7,896 nucleotides of DNA from DATBFU01 sp046735265. Its GTDB lineage: Bacteria > Acidobacteriota > Thermoanaerobaculia > UBA5066 > Gp7-AA6. Every line of letters starts with the position of its first letter. Within the stretch, counting starts at the first letter, position 1. Both the position numbers and the translations under genes were made by a program. This document shows positions 1 through 5,444 of this stretch, one piece after another. The notes beneath the pieces are model-generated. The model ran no database searches. It was not told where the DNA came from and worked only from the letters and a program-made list of their open reading frames with translations. The stretch covers positions 1 through 7,896 of the forward strand of contig JBKPSZ010000165.1 in assembly GCA_046735265.1 (NCBI GenBank). The letters are read 5' to 3'.

Positions 1-222
1 GTCATGGGCCACCTGCCGCTCGTTTTCGCGAGAGGGCCCGGCGCCGGCGCGCGGAACTCGATCGGTATCATGCTCGTCAGCGGAATGATCATCGGCACGG
101 CGTTCACGCTCTTCGTCGTGCCGTCGATCTACGTGCTCGTCGCCAAGACGCACAAGGCGGAGGTGGGCGAAGTCGAGACGCGCGAGACTCCGATTCGGGA
201 GCTGGAGGAAGCGGCAGTCTGA
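1..222 (+). CDS. RND (HAE1-type) efflux transporter, C-terminal end only
   Basis: Partial gene that enters from the left edge; the reading frame is open from base 1 and ends with TGA at 220-222. The visible 73 residues hold G-A-x-A-R-N-S-I-G-I followed by a hydrophobic stretch ending 'FTLFVVPSIYVLVAKTH'. This matches the final transmembrane helix (TM12) of AcrB/MexB-like inner-membrane pumps, in which 'GTxFTLFVxPxIY' is highly conserved. The following acidic tail of about 24 residues is the normal cytoplasmic end. The family exports drugs, detergents or other amphiphiles using the proton gradient, together with a periplasmic adaptor and an outer-membrane channel. Neither partner is visible here, so they would lie to the left if present. 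Substrate cannot be judged from this fragment. The M at base 4 is an internal residue and not a start. A strong hairpin terminator follows 23 bases downstream. Confidence 0.9.
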   Translation, partial: VMGHLPLVFARGPGAGARNSIGIMLVSGMIIGTAFTLFVVPSIYVLVAKTHKAEVGEVETRETPIRELEEAAV

Positions 223-245
223 CGATCGCTGCGATCGAAAATTCG

Positions 246-279
246 AAGGGGCGGGGGTTCTCCCCGCCCCTTGCGTTTT
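246..279 (+). terminator. Rho-independent terminator after the RND gene
   Basis: A perfect 11-bp inverted repeat (AAGGGGCGGGG at 246-256 and its complement at 262-272) encloses a 5-base loop and is followed by GCGTTTT. It lies 23 bases after the RND stop codon. On the other strand the stem is followed by TTCGAATTTT, so it may also stop transcripts of the secreted-protein gene arriving from the right (bidirectional terminator). The T-tract is short and interrupted by GCG, which lowers certainty slightly. Confidence 0.75.
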
Positions 280-283
280 GGGC

Positions 284-312
284 GCGGCCGCATCTGAACC
301 GTGGGCGGCCGC
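284..312. repeat. Pair of GCGGCCGC octamers able to form a stem
   Basis: The 8-base palindrome GCGGCCGC occurs at 284-291 and again at 305-312, 13 bases apart, so the pair could form an 8-bp stem. It sits between the terminator and the REP-like elements. It may be a degraded member of that family (the second copy reads GGGCGGCCGCC), or simply GC-rich chance. No function is assigned. Confidence 0.3.
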
Positions 313-360
313 CTGCAACGCCGGTGGCGGCGGACGCGGCGCACGTTCTCCGATCACCGC

Positions 361-385
361 GGGCGGGGACGAGCCCCGCCCCTAC
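361..385 (-). repeat. REP-like palindrome A
   Basis: This 25-base element, read on the minus strand, starts GTAG and continues with an 8-bp perfect stem (GGGCGGGG / CCCCGCCC) around a 5-base loop CTCGT. Its inner 21 bases (361-381) are identical to 496-516 of copy C. Copy B shares the same frame in the opposite orientation with a different stem core. The asymmetric GTAG head on one side of the stem is like that of REP/BIME elements. No REP-associated transposase (RAYT) is visible in the window. Confidence 0.7.
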
Positions 386-438
386 CTACCAGAGCCCGAC
401 ACGGGCATTTCCGCTGAGACGTTGCGCTCGCCGTCTGT

Positions 439-463
439 GTAGGGGCGGCCCTTGCGGCCGCCC
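439..463 (+). repeat. REP-like palindrome B
   Basis: This 25-base element starts GTAG and continues with a perfect 8-bp stem (GGGCGGCC / GGCCGCCC) around the loop CTTGC. It has the same length, head and stem frame as copies A and C but a compensated stem core: GGCC where A and C have GGGG, with the pairing partner changed to match. Paired changes imply that the fold, and not the exact sequence, is kept. It lies in the opposite orientation to its two neighbours. Confidence 0.7.
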
Positions 464-495
464 GCGTCGCAGATACGGCCCCGCAGAATCCAGGC

Positions 496-520
496 GGGCG
501 GGGACGAGCCCCGCCCGTAC
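496..520 (-). repeat. REP-like palindrome C
   Basis: The inner 21 bases (496-516) repeat those of copy A exactly, with the same 8-bp stem and 5-base loop. The head reads GTAC in place of GTAG on the minus strand. Orientation is the same as A and opposite to B, giving an alternating A(-), B(+), C(-) arrangement with start-to-start distances of 78 and 57 bases. Confidence 0.7.
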
Positions 521-524
521 ATCC

Positions 525-538
525 GGAGGGGCGGCCTT
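525..538 (+). repeat. Half copy of the REP-like element
   Basis: GGAGGGGCGGCCTT resembles the first half of element B (GTAGGGGCGGCCCTT), with one substitution and one missing C. The second half of the stem is absent. The half copy overlaps the stop codon (537-539) of the minus-strand gene, so a degraded repeat appears to abut the 3' end of that gene. It is short enough that chance in GC-rich DNA cannot be excluded. Confidence 0.35.
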
Positions 539-1337
539 ATCGCCGTTCGACTCGCATCTCCGGATAGTCCGGCCGCGCCAGCTCGATTCGCCAGATGGGA
601 CCGCCCTGGAAGAGCGGCCCTTCCGACCGCACGAACCCGGGCGCGTCGCCGCCCAGGATCCAGACGAAGGTGTCGGGCGGCTGCTTGCCGATGATCGGCG
701 CGATCAGCCCGGCCACGCCTCCGATCTCGACTTTCACCCGGTACCGCGTCGCCTTGTGCGAGGCGCCGCCGACGGAGAAGGGATCTTCGCCCGCGACCGA
801 GACGACGTATTTCACCTTCCGCGGTTTGGGAGTCGCCGCGAGCGCCGAGACGCTCGTCGAGACCGGGTCGGCGGGGATGTTCTTCAGAAGAACGAGCATG
901 AGTCCGTTCGCGAGGTCCTCAGGCAGCTCCTCCCGTTCCTCGATCGACTTCTCCTCCCCCTTCTCGCGATAGCGGATCTTCACGTTTCCGGACGTCGCGT
1001 CGATCCAGACGTCGAGCGGATTCGGAAAGCTCGGGCCACGCTGGACCAGGTGATCGTTGACGAGGCGGAACCGGCCGCTCTGCGTGAAGACGGCGGTCTC
1101 GTCGTGAAGCGATCCGTCGCGAAATCGAAAGACGAGTCGGCTCGTCACGCGGTCACCCTTCGCGGACTGGATCAGGTCGCCGTCGGCGAGAGCGGTTCCA
1201 TCGAGAGACCGAAGCGTCAGGAAACCCCGGACGAGTCCTTCGGGATGGCGCACGGCGACGGTCTCGGCCCGCGACGCCGCCGAAACGAGCAAGGCGCCGA
1301 AGAGAAGAAGAAGAGTCGCAGAAGGCCGCGGCTTCAT
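537..1337 (-). CDS. Secreted conserved hypothetical protein
   Basis: A protein of 266 residues. The start chosen is the ATG at 1335-1337, because a GAGG Shine-Dalgarno (1346-1349) sits 8 bases before it and it opens directly with a signal peptide: basic MKPRP, hydrophobic core 'ATLLLLFGALLVSA', and a likely cleavage after SRA at residue 24. An upstream in-frame ATG (1413-1415) would bury the signal. The mature part has no transmembrane helix and looks beta-rich. Distinct stretches are 'FRDGSLHDETAVF' (72-84), 'DHLVQRGPSFP' (95-105), 'LPEDLANGL' (138-146), 'GLIAPIIGKQPPDT' (210-223) and 'GGPIWRIEL' (245-253). I recognise this pattern as an acidobacterial-type conserved hypothetical with no known function; a lipocalin-like or DUF3108-like barrel is possible but not shown. 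It is probably periplasmic. It is divergent from kinase 1, with 137 bases between the start codons, so regulation may be shared. Confidence 0.8.
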   Translation of the reverse strand: MKPRPSATLLLLFGALLVSAASRAETVAVRHPEGLVRGFLTLRSLDGTALADGDLIQSAKGDRVTSRLVFRFRDGSLHDETAVFTQSGRFRLVNDHLVQRGPSFPNPLDVWIDATSGNVKIRYREKGEEKSIEEREELPEDLANGLMLVLLKNIPADPVSTSVSALAATPKPRKVKYVVSVAGEDPFSVGGASHKATRYRVKVEIGGVAGLIAPIIGKQPPDTFVWILGGDAPGFVRSEGPLFQGGPIWRIELARPDYPEMRVERR

Positions 1338-1345
1338 CAGGATCG

Positions 1346-1349
1346 CCTC
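1346..1349 (-). promoter_or_regulatory. Shine-Dalgarno GAGG that sets the start of the secreted protein
   Basis: On the minus strand GAGG is followed by 8 bases and then ATG (1335-1337), which is optimal spacing. This contrasts with three plus-strand genes in the window, which lack a well-placed Shine-Dalgarno, and it supports the downstream ATG over the one 78 bases upstream. Confidence 0.6.
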
Positions 1350-1429
1350 AAGAGTCGAGGCAGCAAGATCCGTACCCCTCCCAGGGCTTTCCGAGAGCGT
1401 TTCGCTCCATTCCATCGCGTCGACTCAAC

Positions 1430-1435
1430 TAGAAT
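1430..1435 (+). promoter_or_regulatory. Candidate -10 element for kinase 1
   Basis: TAGAAT lies 39 bases before the ATG of kinase 1 within the divergent intergenic region. The same hexamer in the extended context CTAGAATCCT precedes kinase 2. No convincing -35 box is seen 16-18 bases upstream. Unlike the other three plus-strand genes here, the spacing allows a leader of roughly 30 bases with a weak GGAA at 1464-1467 as possible ribosome site. Confidence 0.4.
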
Positions 1436-1474
1436 CCTGCCGATCCCACCGGGCATCCCGCTCGGAACGTGAGA

Positions 1475-4057
1475 ATGGCGCTCGAAGCCGGCAGCCGTCT
1501 CGGTCCTTACGAGGTGATCGCTCCTCTCGGCGCGGGAGGCATGGGAGAGGTCTACCGGGCGAGGGACCCCCGCCTCGGCCGGGAGGTCGCGATCAAGGTC
1601 CTGCCGGCCTCCTTCTCCCAACAGGAAGACCGCTTGCGCCGCTTCGAGCAGGAAGCGCGGGCGGCGGGCCTGCTCAACCACCCCAACATCACGGCGGTCT
1701 ACGACATCGGCACGCACGAAGGCGCGCCTTACGTCGTCCAGGAGCTTCTCGAAGGGGAGACGCTGCGGGCGATCCTCGCCGGGGGCCGAATCCCTCCGCG
1801 CCGGGCGATCGACTACGGGCTGCAAATCGCGCACGGTCTTGCCGCCGCGCACGAGAAGGGGATCGTTCATCGGGATCTGAAACCGGACAACCTCTTCGTC
1901 ACGAACGACGGGCGGGTGAAGATCCTCGACTTCGGCCTGGCGAAGCTCGTCCAGCCGGAGGAGACCGTTCCGGCGACGAGTCTGCCGACCGCCGCGGCCG
2001 GCACGGAGCCGGGTGTCGTGATGGGAACGCTCGGCTACATGTCGCCAGAGCAGGTCCGGGGCCGGCCCGCCGATGCGCGCAGCGACATCTTCGCCTTCGG
2101 CGCGATCCTCTACGAGATGCTCTCCGGCACACGCGCCTTCCGCGGCGACTCCGCCGCGGACACGATGTCGGCGATCCTCAAGGAGGAGCCGCCCGACCTG
2201 TCCGCCACCAACCAGGCCATCTCCCCCGGTCTCGAGCGCATCGTGCGGCACTGCCTCGAGAAGAAGCCCGAGCAACGGTTCCACTCCGCTCACGATCTTG
2301 CCTTCGACCTCGAGGCGCTTTCGGGCGTCTCCGGCGCGGCAGCCACGATTCCCGCCACGCGCCGCCGGAGATTCCCCTGGCTCGCCGCCGCGGCGGCTGC
2401 CGCCGCGTTGATCCTTCTGGCCTTCTGGGCGGGCCGGCGGACCGGAGCGGAATCGACGAAGCGAGGGGGGACGTTCCCGGGCTTCAGCCGTCTGACGTAC
2501 CGGCGCGGCAACGTCCTGTATGCCCGCTTCGCTCCGGATGGTCAGACGATCGTCTACGGCGCAGCATGGGGCGACCGGCCCGCCGAGATCTTCCTCGCGC
2601 GCCTCGGAAGCCCGGAGTCGCGGCCTCTGGGAATTTCGAACGCGAGCGTTCTCTCGATTTCCCCGGCGGGCGAGCTCGCGATTTTGATGAAGAAGAACTA
2701 TCTCTACGGCACGAGCGGCAGCGGAACGCTTGCGCGCGTCTCTCTGACCGGCGGGACGCCCCGGGAAATTCTCGAGGATGTCTCCGCCGCCGACTGGGCC
2801 CCCGACGGACAGAACCTGGCCGTATTGCTCCTCCGAAAGGGACGTTTAATCCTCGAGTTCCCGATCGGTAAACCGCTCTACGAGTCGTCGGTCGGGCTCG
2901 AGTGGCCCCGCGTTTCGCCGGACGGCCGGAACGTCGCGATCATCGAGTGGCAACCCACGGACGCGTTGATCCGCCTCGTCGAGGCTTCCGGGAAGAGCCG
3001 GGTGTTGACGTCCGGATGGGTCGTCGTCGACAGCCTGACGTGGCATCCCTCGGGGCGGGAGATCTGGTTCGACGCGGTGCTTGCCAAGCCCAAGTTCGGC
3101 ATCGGAACCTTCGCCGTCCGGCTCGACGGGACGGTCCGGCCGATCTGGACCACCGGGACTCTCGACACGATCCACGACATCTCCCGGGACGGCCGCGTCC
3201 TTTTCGAGCGAGAAGTCTTCACGACCGAGATCTCGTTCGCCCGGCCGTCCGATGCGTCCGAGCGTGATCTTTCCTGGCTCGACGCCTCGACCGTCGGGAG
3301 CCTTTCTTCCACGGGAGACCGCCTGCTCTTCTCGGAGCTCCGGCAGGGTGGAGGCGAGAACGGATCGGTCTATCTGCGCGGGACCGACGGCTCTCCGCCC
3401 GCCCGACTCGGGGACGGCCGGGGAGAGGACCTTTCGCCCGACGGCAAGTGGGCTCTCGCGGTGGCGTATTCCCGGACCGCCCCCCCGCTCGTTGTGCTGC
3501 CCACCGCCGCTGGAACACCTCGTTCCCTGGAGGTCGGCAACCTCACGGTTCTCGAGGCCGCCTTCGTGCCCCCCGACGGAAGGCGCATCGCGATCGCCGC
3601 GAGCGAGGCGGGGCACGGGACGCGCGTCTATCTCGTGGACCCGACCGGCGGAAAGCCGACCCCGCTCACTCCGGAGGGATGGTCGAGCCACTGGGCCCTC
3701 TCTCCCGACGGGAAGTGGATCGCCGGAAAGGGGAGCGACGACCGCGTCGTCGCCTATCCGCTCGACGGCGGCGAGCCGCGGCCGATTCCGGGGGTCGAGG
3801 CAGGAGAGGAGCCGGTCCAGTGGAGCGCGGATGGCTCGAGTCTGTTTCTCGCTCGCTTCGGCGAGCTTCCCCTTCGGATCGACCGGCTCGACCTCGCTAC
3901 GGGCCGTCGAGAAAGGTGGAAGGAGCTCCTGCCCGCGGACCGCGCAGGCCTCATTCGGATCCGGTCGATCTCGATCGCCCGCGACGGCAAGAGCTACGCC
4001 TACAGTTACGACCGCGTGCTGTCATCGGACCTCGTCGTTGCCGAAAATCTGAAGTAG
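1475..4057 (+). CDS. Receptor Ser/Thr protein kinase with beta-propeller sensor domain
   Basis: 860 residues, complete. The kinase domain spans about residues 12-280 and has every catalytic element: glycine loop G-A-G-G-M-G (19-24), lysine K41, helix-C glutamate E60, HRD with D134, N139, DFG (152-154), GT (184-185), SPE (190-192), D204 and R268. It is an RD kinase and should be active. An arginine cluster (296-299) and one Ala/Leu-rich transmembrane helix (about 301-319) follow. Residues 335-860 carry 12 SPDG-type motifs about 44 residues apart, typical of TolB/PD40 beta-propellers, probably extracytoplasmic and ligand- or envelope-sensing. The end 'YAYSYDRVLSSDL' is a familiar signature of acidobacterial kinases. 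I place the start at ATG 1475 and not GTG 1469 because MALEAGSRLGPYE aligns with the starts of kinases 2 and 3. A TAG stop is at 4055-4057. Substrates and ligand are unknown; I know of no gene symbol that fits. Confidence 0.93.
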   Translation: MALEAGSRLGPYEVIAPLGAGGMGEVYRARDPRLGREVAIKVLPASFSQQEDRLRRFEQEARAAGLLNHPNITAVYDIGTHEGAPYVVQELLEGETLRAILAGGRIPPRRAIDYGLQIAHGLAAAHEKGIVHRDLKPDNLFVTNDGRVKILDFGLAKLVQPEETVPATSLPTAAAGTEPGVVMGTLGYMSPEQVRGRPADARSDIFAFGAILYEMLSGTRAFRGDSAADTMSAILKEEPPDLSATNQAISPGLERIVRHCLEKKPEQRFHSAHDLAFDLEALSGVSGAAATIPATRRRRFPWLAAAAAAAALILLAFWAGRRTGAESTKRGGTFPGFSRLTYRRGNVLYARFAPDGQTIVYGAAWGDRPAEIFLARLGSPESRPLGISNASVLSISPAGELAILMKKNYLYGTSGSGTLARVSLTGGTPREILEDVSAADWAPDGQNLAVLLLRKGRLILEFPIGKPLYESSVGLEWPRVSPDGRNVAIIEWQPTDALIRLVEASGKSRVLTSGWVVVDSLTWHPSGREIWFDAVLAKPKFGIGTFAVRLDGTVRPIWTTGTLDTIHDISRDGRVLFEREVFTTEISFARPSDASERDLSWLDASTVGSLSSTGDRLLFSELRQGGGENGSVYLRGTDGSPPARLGDGRGEDLSPDGKWALAVAYSRTAPPLVVLPTAAGTPRSLEVGNLTVLEAAFVPPDGRRIAIAASEAGHGTRVYLVDPTGGKPTPLTPEGWSSHWALSPDGKWIAGKGSDDRVVAYPLDGGEPRPIPGVEAGEEPVQWSADGSSLFLARFGELPLRIDRLDLATGRRERWKELLPADRAGLIRIRSISIARDGKSYAYSYDRVLSSDLVVAENLK

Positions 4058-4106
4058 AGCTCCTGTCGTGCGATGGAGATGCGCGGAAACATCCTCCTCG
4101 CCCCGC

Positions 4107-4112
4107 TAGAAT
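4107..4112 (+). promoter_or_regulatory. -10 element of kinase 2, leaderless spacing
   Basis: TAGAAT ends 10 bases before the ATG at 4123-4125. A transcript starting about 7 bases downstream would carry only a few untranslated bases. There is no Shine-Dalgarno between the hexamer and the ATG (the spacer is CCTCGCCTCG). The hexamer and its flanks repeat those before kinase 1 (CTAGAATCCT). Confidence 0.55.
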
Positions 4113-4122
4113 CCTCGCCTCG

Positions 4123-4617
4123 ATGCCCCTCGAACCCGGCTCGCGCCTCGGACCCTACGAGATCCTCGCTCCGCTCGGTTCCGGCGGCATGGGCGAGGTC
4201 TACCGCGCGCGGGATCCACGCCTGGGACGCGAAGTGGCGATCAAGCTCCTCCCGGAGAAGCTCGCCGGCGACGCCCCTACCCTCGAGCGCTTCGAGCGCG
4301 AGGCGAAAGCGGTCGCCGCGCTCTCCCACGCGAACATCCTCGGCATCTACGACATCGGACGGGACGCTGGCCGGACCTACGCGGTCATGGAGCTCCTCAT
4401 CGGCGAGACGCTCCGGCAGAGGCTCGCCGAAGGTCCCGTCCCGCAGCGAAAGTCGCTCGAATACGCGCTCCAGATCGCGCAGGGGCTCGCCGCCGCGCAC
4501 GAGAAGGGGATCGTTCACAGGGACCTCAAGCCCGAGAACCTGTTCGTCACGCCCGACGGGCGCGTCAAGATCCTCGACTTCGGCCTCGCCCGCGTCGTGG
4601 CGGAGGACCTCCGTTAG
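4123..4617 (+). CDS. Truncated Ser/Thr protein kinase (remnant or assembly break)
   Basis: 164 residues where a bacterial kinase domain alone needs about 270. It aligns without a gap with kinases 1 and 3: glycine loop G-S-G-G-M-G (19-24), K41, E60, HRD (132-134), N139 and DFG (152-154) fall at identical positions. It then ends 'DFGLARVVAEDLR' with TAG at 4615-4617. The activation segment, P+1 loop, SPE motif, helices F to I, membrane helix and sensor domain are all absent, and no other frame downstream restores them; the opposite-strand protease gene begins 24 bases later. Without the lower C-lobe the product is unlikely to fold as a kinase. The start is fixed by MPLEPGSRLGPYE, matching the paralogues, and by the -10 at 4107. 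It could be a decayed gene, or an artefact of contig joining at about 4605-4641. A dominant-negative fragment is possible but speculative. Confidence 0.8.
   Translation: MPLEPGSRLGPYEILAPLGSGGMGEVYRARDPRLGREVAIKLLPEKLAGDAPTLERFEREAKAVAALSHANILGIYDIGRDAGRTYAVMELLIGETLRQRLAEGPVPQRKSLEYALQIAQGLAAAHEKGIVHRDLKPENLFVTPDGRVKILDFGLARVVAEDLR
4601..4613. repeat. Tight palindrome at the kinase 2 break
   Basis: CGGAGG-A-CCTCCG is a perfect 13-base palindrome that forms the last codons of the truncated kinase. It could be a small hairpin. It lies just before the sequence where the kinase homology is lost, and such short palindromes are common at deletion or chimera junctions. Confidence 0.45.
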
Positions 4618-4623
4618 ACAGGC

Positions 4624-4650
4624 CTTCCGATCTTGTGTCTTCTAGATCGG
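4624..4650. other. Convergent junction with adapter-like sequence and 7-bp inverted repeat
   Basis: The 24 bases between kinase 2 and the convergent protease gene, with flanks, contain CTTCCGATCT (4624-4633), then TGTGTCTTCT, then AGATCGG (4644-4650). CCGATCT and AGATCGG form a 7-bp inverted repeat with a 10-base loop. CTTCCGATCT is the exact 3' end of the common Illumina adapter and AGATCGG the start of its complement. The segment may be library-derived sequence left in an assembly, or a weak natural hairpin between convergent genes (it has no T-tract). The TAG stop of the protease gene lies inside it. Confidence 0.45.
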
Positions 4651-5382
4651 GATCCAGCGCGTCAGGAATTGCATCCGCATCCCGCCGTAGAAATCGGACC
4701 AGGCGTGCGCGAGCATCCCGGGACGCGTGCTCCGGCGCGCGAGCGCGAGGAGACCGTAGAGCGCGCCGAGAACGGTGATGACGACGACGTTCTGCATCCC
4801 CTGATAGCCGTGTGCGATCCCGAAGACGATCGCCTGAGCGGCGACCGCGACGGCGGCGCTTCCCGTCATCGCCCGGATCTGCTGCTGGAGGTAGCCGCGG
4901 AAGACCGCCTCCTCGCAGAACCCCGCGGTCAGACAGAGGGCGATCCAGACCGCGATCTCCGCCATGCCCTGCGGGAGCAGCACCTCCACGGACTTCGCCT
5001 TGCTGGGTCCGAGTAGCCGATGCACGAGGACAGCGGTGAGATGCCAGACGACCCAGAATGGGATGGCGATCGCGAAGTCGATCAACACGTCCCGGGCGCT
5101 CGCCCATCGGCCGCCCACGATCTGCCGGAGCGTCGTCCCGTGCCGGTGCGCGAAGGCCCACACGTAATAGAAGAGCGCCCAATCGAGGAGAAGCGCGGTC
5201 ACGTAGACGCCGATCGCGCCGCGATGCTCGGCCGCGATCCCCGGTCCCGGCCCGGCCCGGCGCTGGAGCCAGGCGCCGACGGCGAACGTCGCGAGCAGAA
5301 TCGCGACGAGGCCCACCGTGTGCCAGCGCGGCGCGAGCAGCCTTCGATCGCCGCGAGGGGTGTCGAGGATCGCTTCGGACAT
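4642..5382 (-). CDS. CPBP-family intramembrane metalloprotease (CAAX protease-like)
   Basis: 246 residues from the ATG at 5380-5382. Several hydrophobic segments are visible (about 22-38, 56-78, 99-121, 141-156, 174-190, 197-214), giving a polytopic membrane protein. All three CPBP motifs are present: EE-x(3)-R at E157, E158 and R162 ('CEEAVFRGYL'), F-x(3)-H at F187-H191, and H-x(3)-D at H226-D230. These are the metal-binding and catalytic residues of Rce1-like proteases (Pfam Rce1/CPBP), which cleave within or next to the membrane. Bacterial members have varied or unknown substrates; some act in bacteriocin immunity or protein processing. Length is normal for the family. A TTG start at 5404-5406 would add eight residues; I prefer ATG, preceded by a weak GAGAG. 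The gene is convergent with the truncated kinase and divergent from the oxidoreductase, so it is probably transcribed alone. A substrate cannot be inferred. Confidence 0.9.
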   Translation of the reverse strand: MSEAILDTPRGDRRLLAPRWHTVGLVAILLATFAVGAWLQRRAGPGPGIAAEHRGAIGVYVTALLLDWALFYYVWAFAHRHGTTLRQIVGGRWASARDVLIDFAIAIPFWVVWHLTAVLVHRLLGPSKAKSVEVLLPQGMAEIAVWIALCLTAGFCEEAVFRGYLQQQIRAMTGSAAVAVAAQAIVFGIAHGYQGMQNVVVITVLGALYGLLALARRSTRPGMLAHAWSDFYGGMRMQFLTRWIPI

Positions 5383-5427
5383 CGGTCTCTCGCGATTCTC
5401 CGTCAAGTCGAACTGGCGCCTGCCGTG

Positions 5428-5433
5428 TAGAGT
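5428..5433 (+). promoter_or_regulatory. -10 element of the oxidoreductase gene, leaderless spacing
   Basis: TAGAGT ends 11 bases before the GTG start at 5445-5447, and the spacer CCTCTCGTCTC contains no Shine-Dalgarno. It lies in the 62-base divergent region shared with the protease gene. No clear -35 box is seen. Confidence 0.45.
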
Positions 5434-5444
5434 CCTCTCGTCTC

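Noticed and set aside
361..520. CRISPR array
   Set aside because: Only three repeats, alternating in orientation, unequal spacing, and each repeat fully palindromic; no cas genes. They fit REP-like elements.
1469..1471. GTG as start of kinase 1
   Set aside because: It adds only two residues not matched in the paralogues; ATG at 1475 aligns with their starts.
324..1472. Long plus-strand open frame over the secreted-protein gene
   Set aside because: Arg-rich, no recognisable motif, runs through the REP-like palindromes; the minus strand over the same DNA has a signal peptide, Shine-Dalgarno and conserved blocks.
1337..2293. Minus-strand open frame opposite kinase 1
   Set aside because: Complement of the kinase domain, no own motifs; similar antisense frames recur opposite the kinases at 2846-3691 and 4006-4518.
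2386..2409. GCC/GCG-rich simple repeat in kinase 1
   Set aside because: Encodes the alanine run of the transmembrane helix; codon-driven low complexity and not an independent element.
3448..4122. Possible N-terminal extension of kinase 2 reaching into kinase 1
   Set aside because: The extension is an out-of-frame reading of the propeller, Arg-rich; the ATG at 4123 gives a start matching both paralogues and follows a -10 element.
5058..5444. N-terminal extension of the oxidoreductase
   Set aside because: Overlaps the protease gene antisense and has shadow composition; the Rossmann fold begins about 28 residues after the GTG at 5445, as expected for the family.
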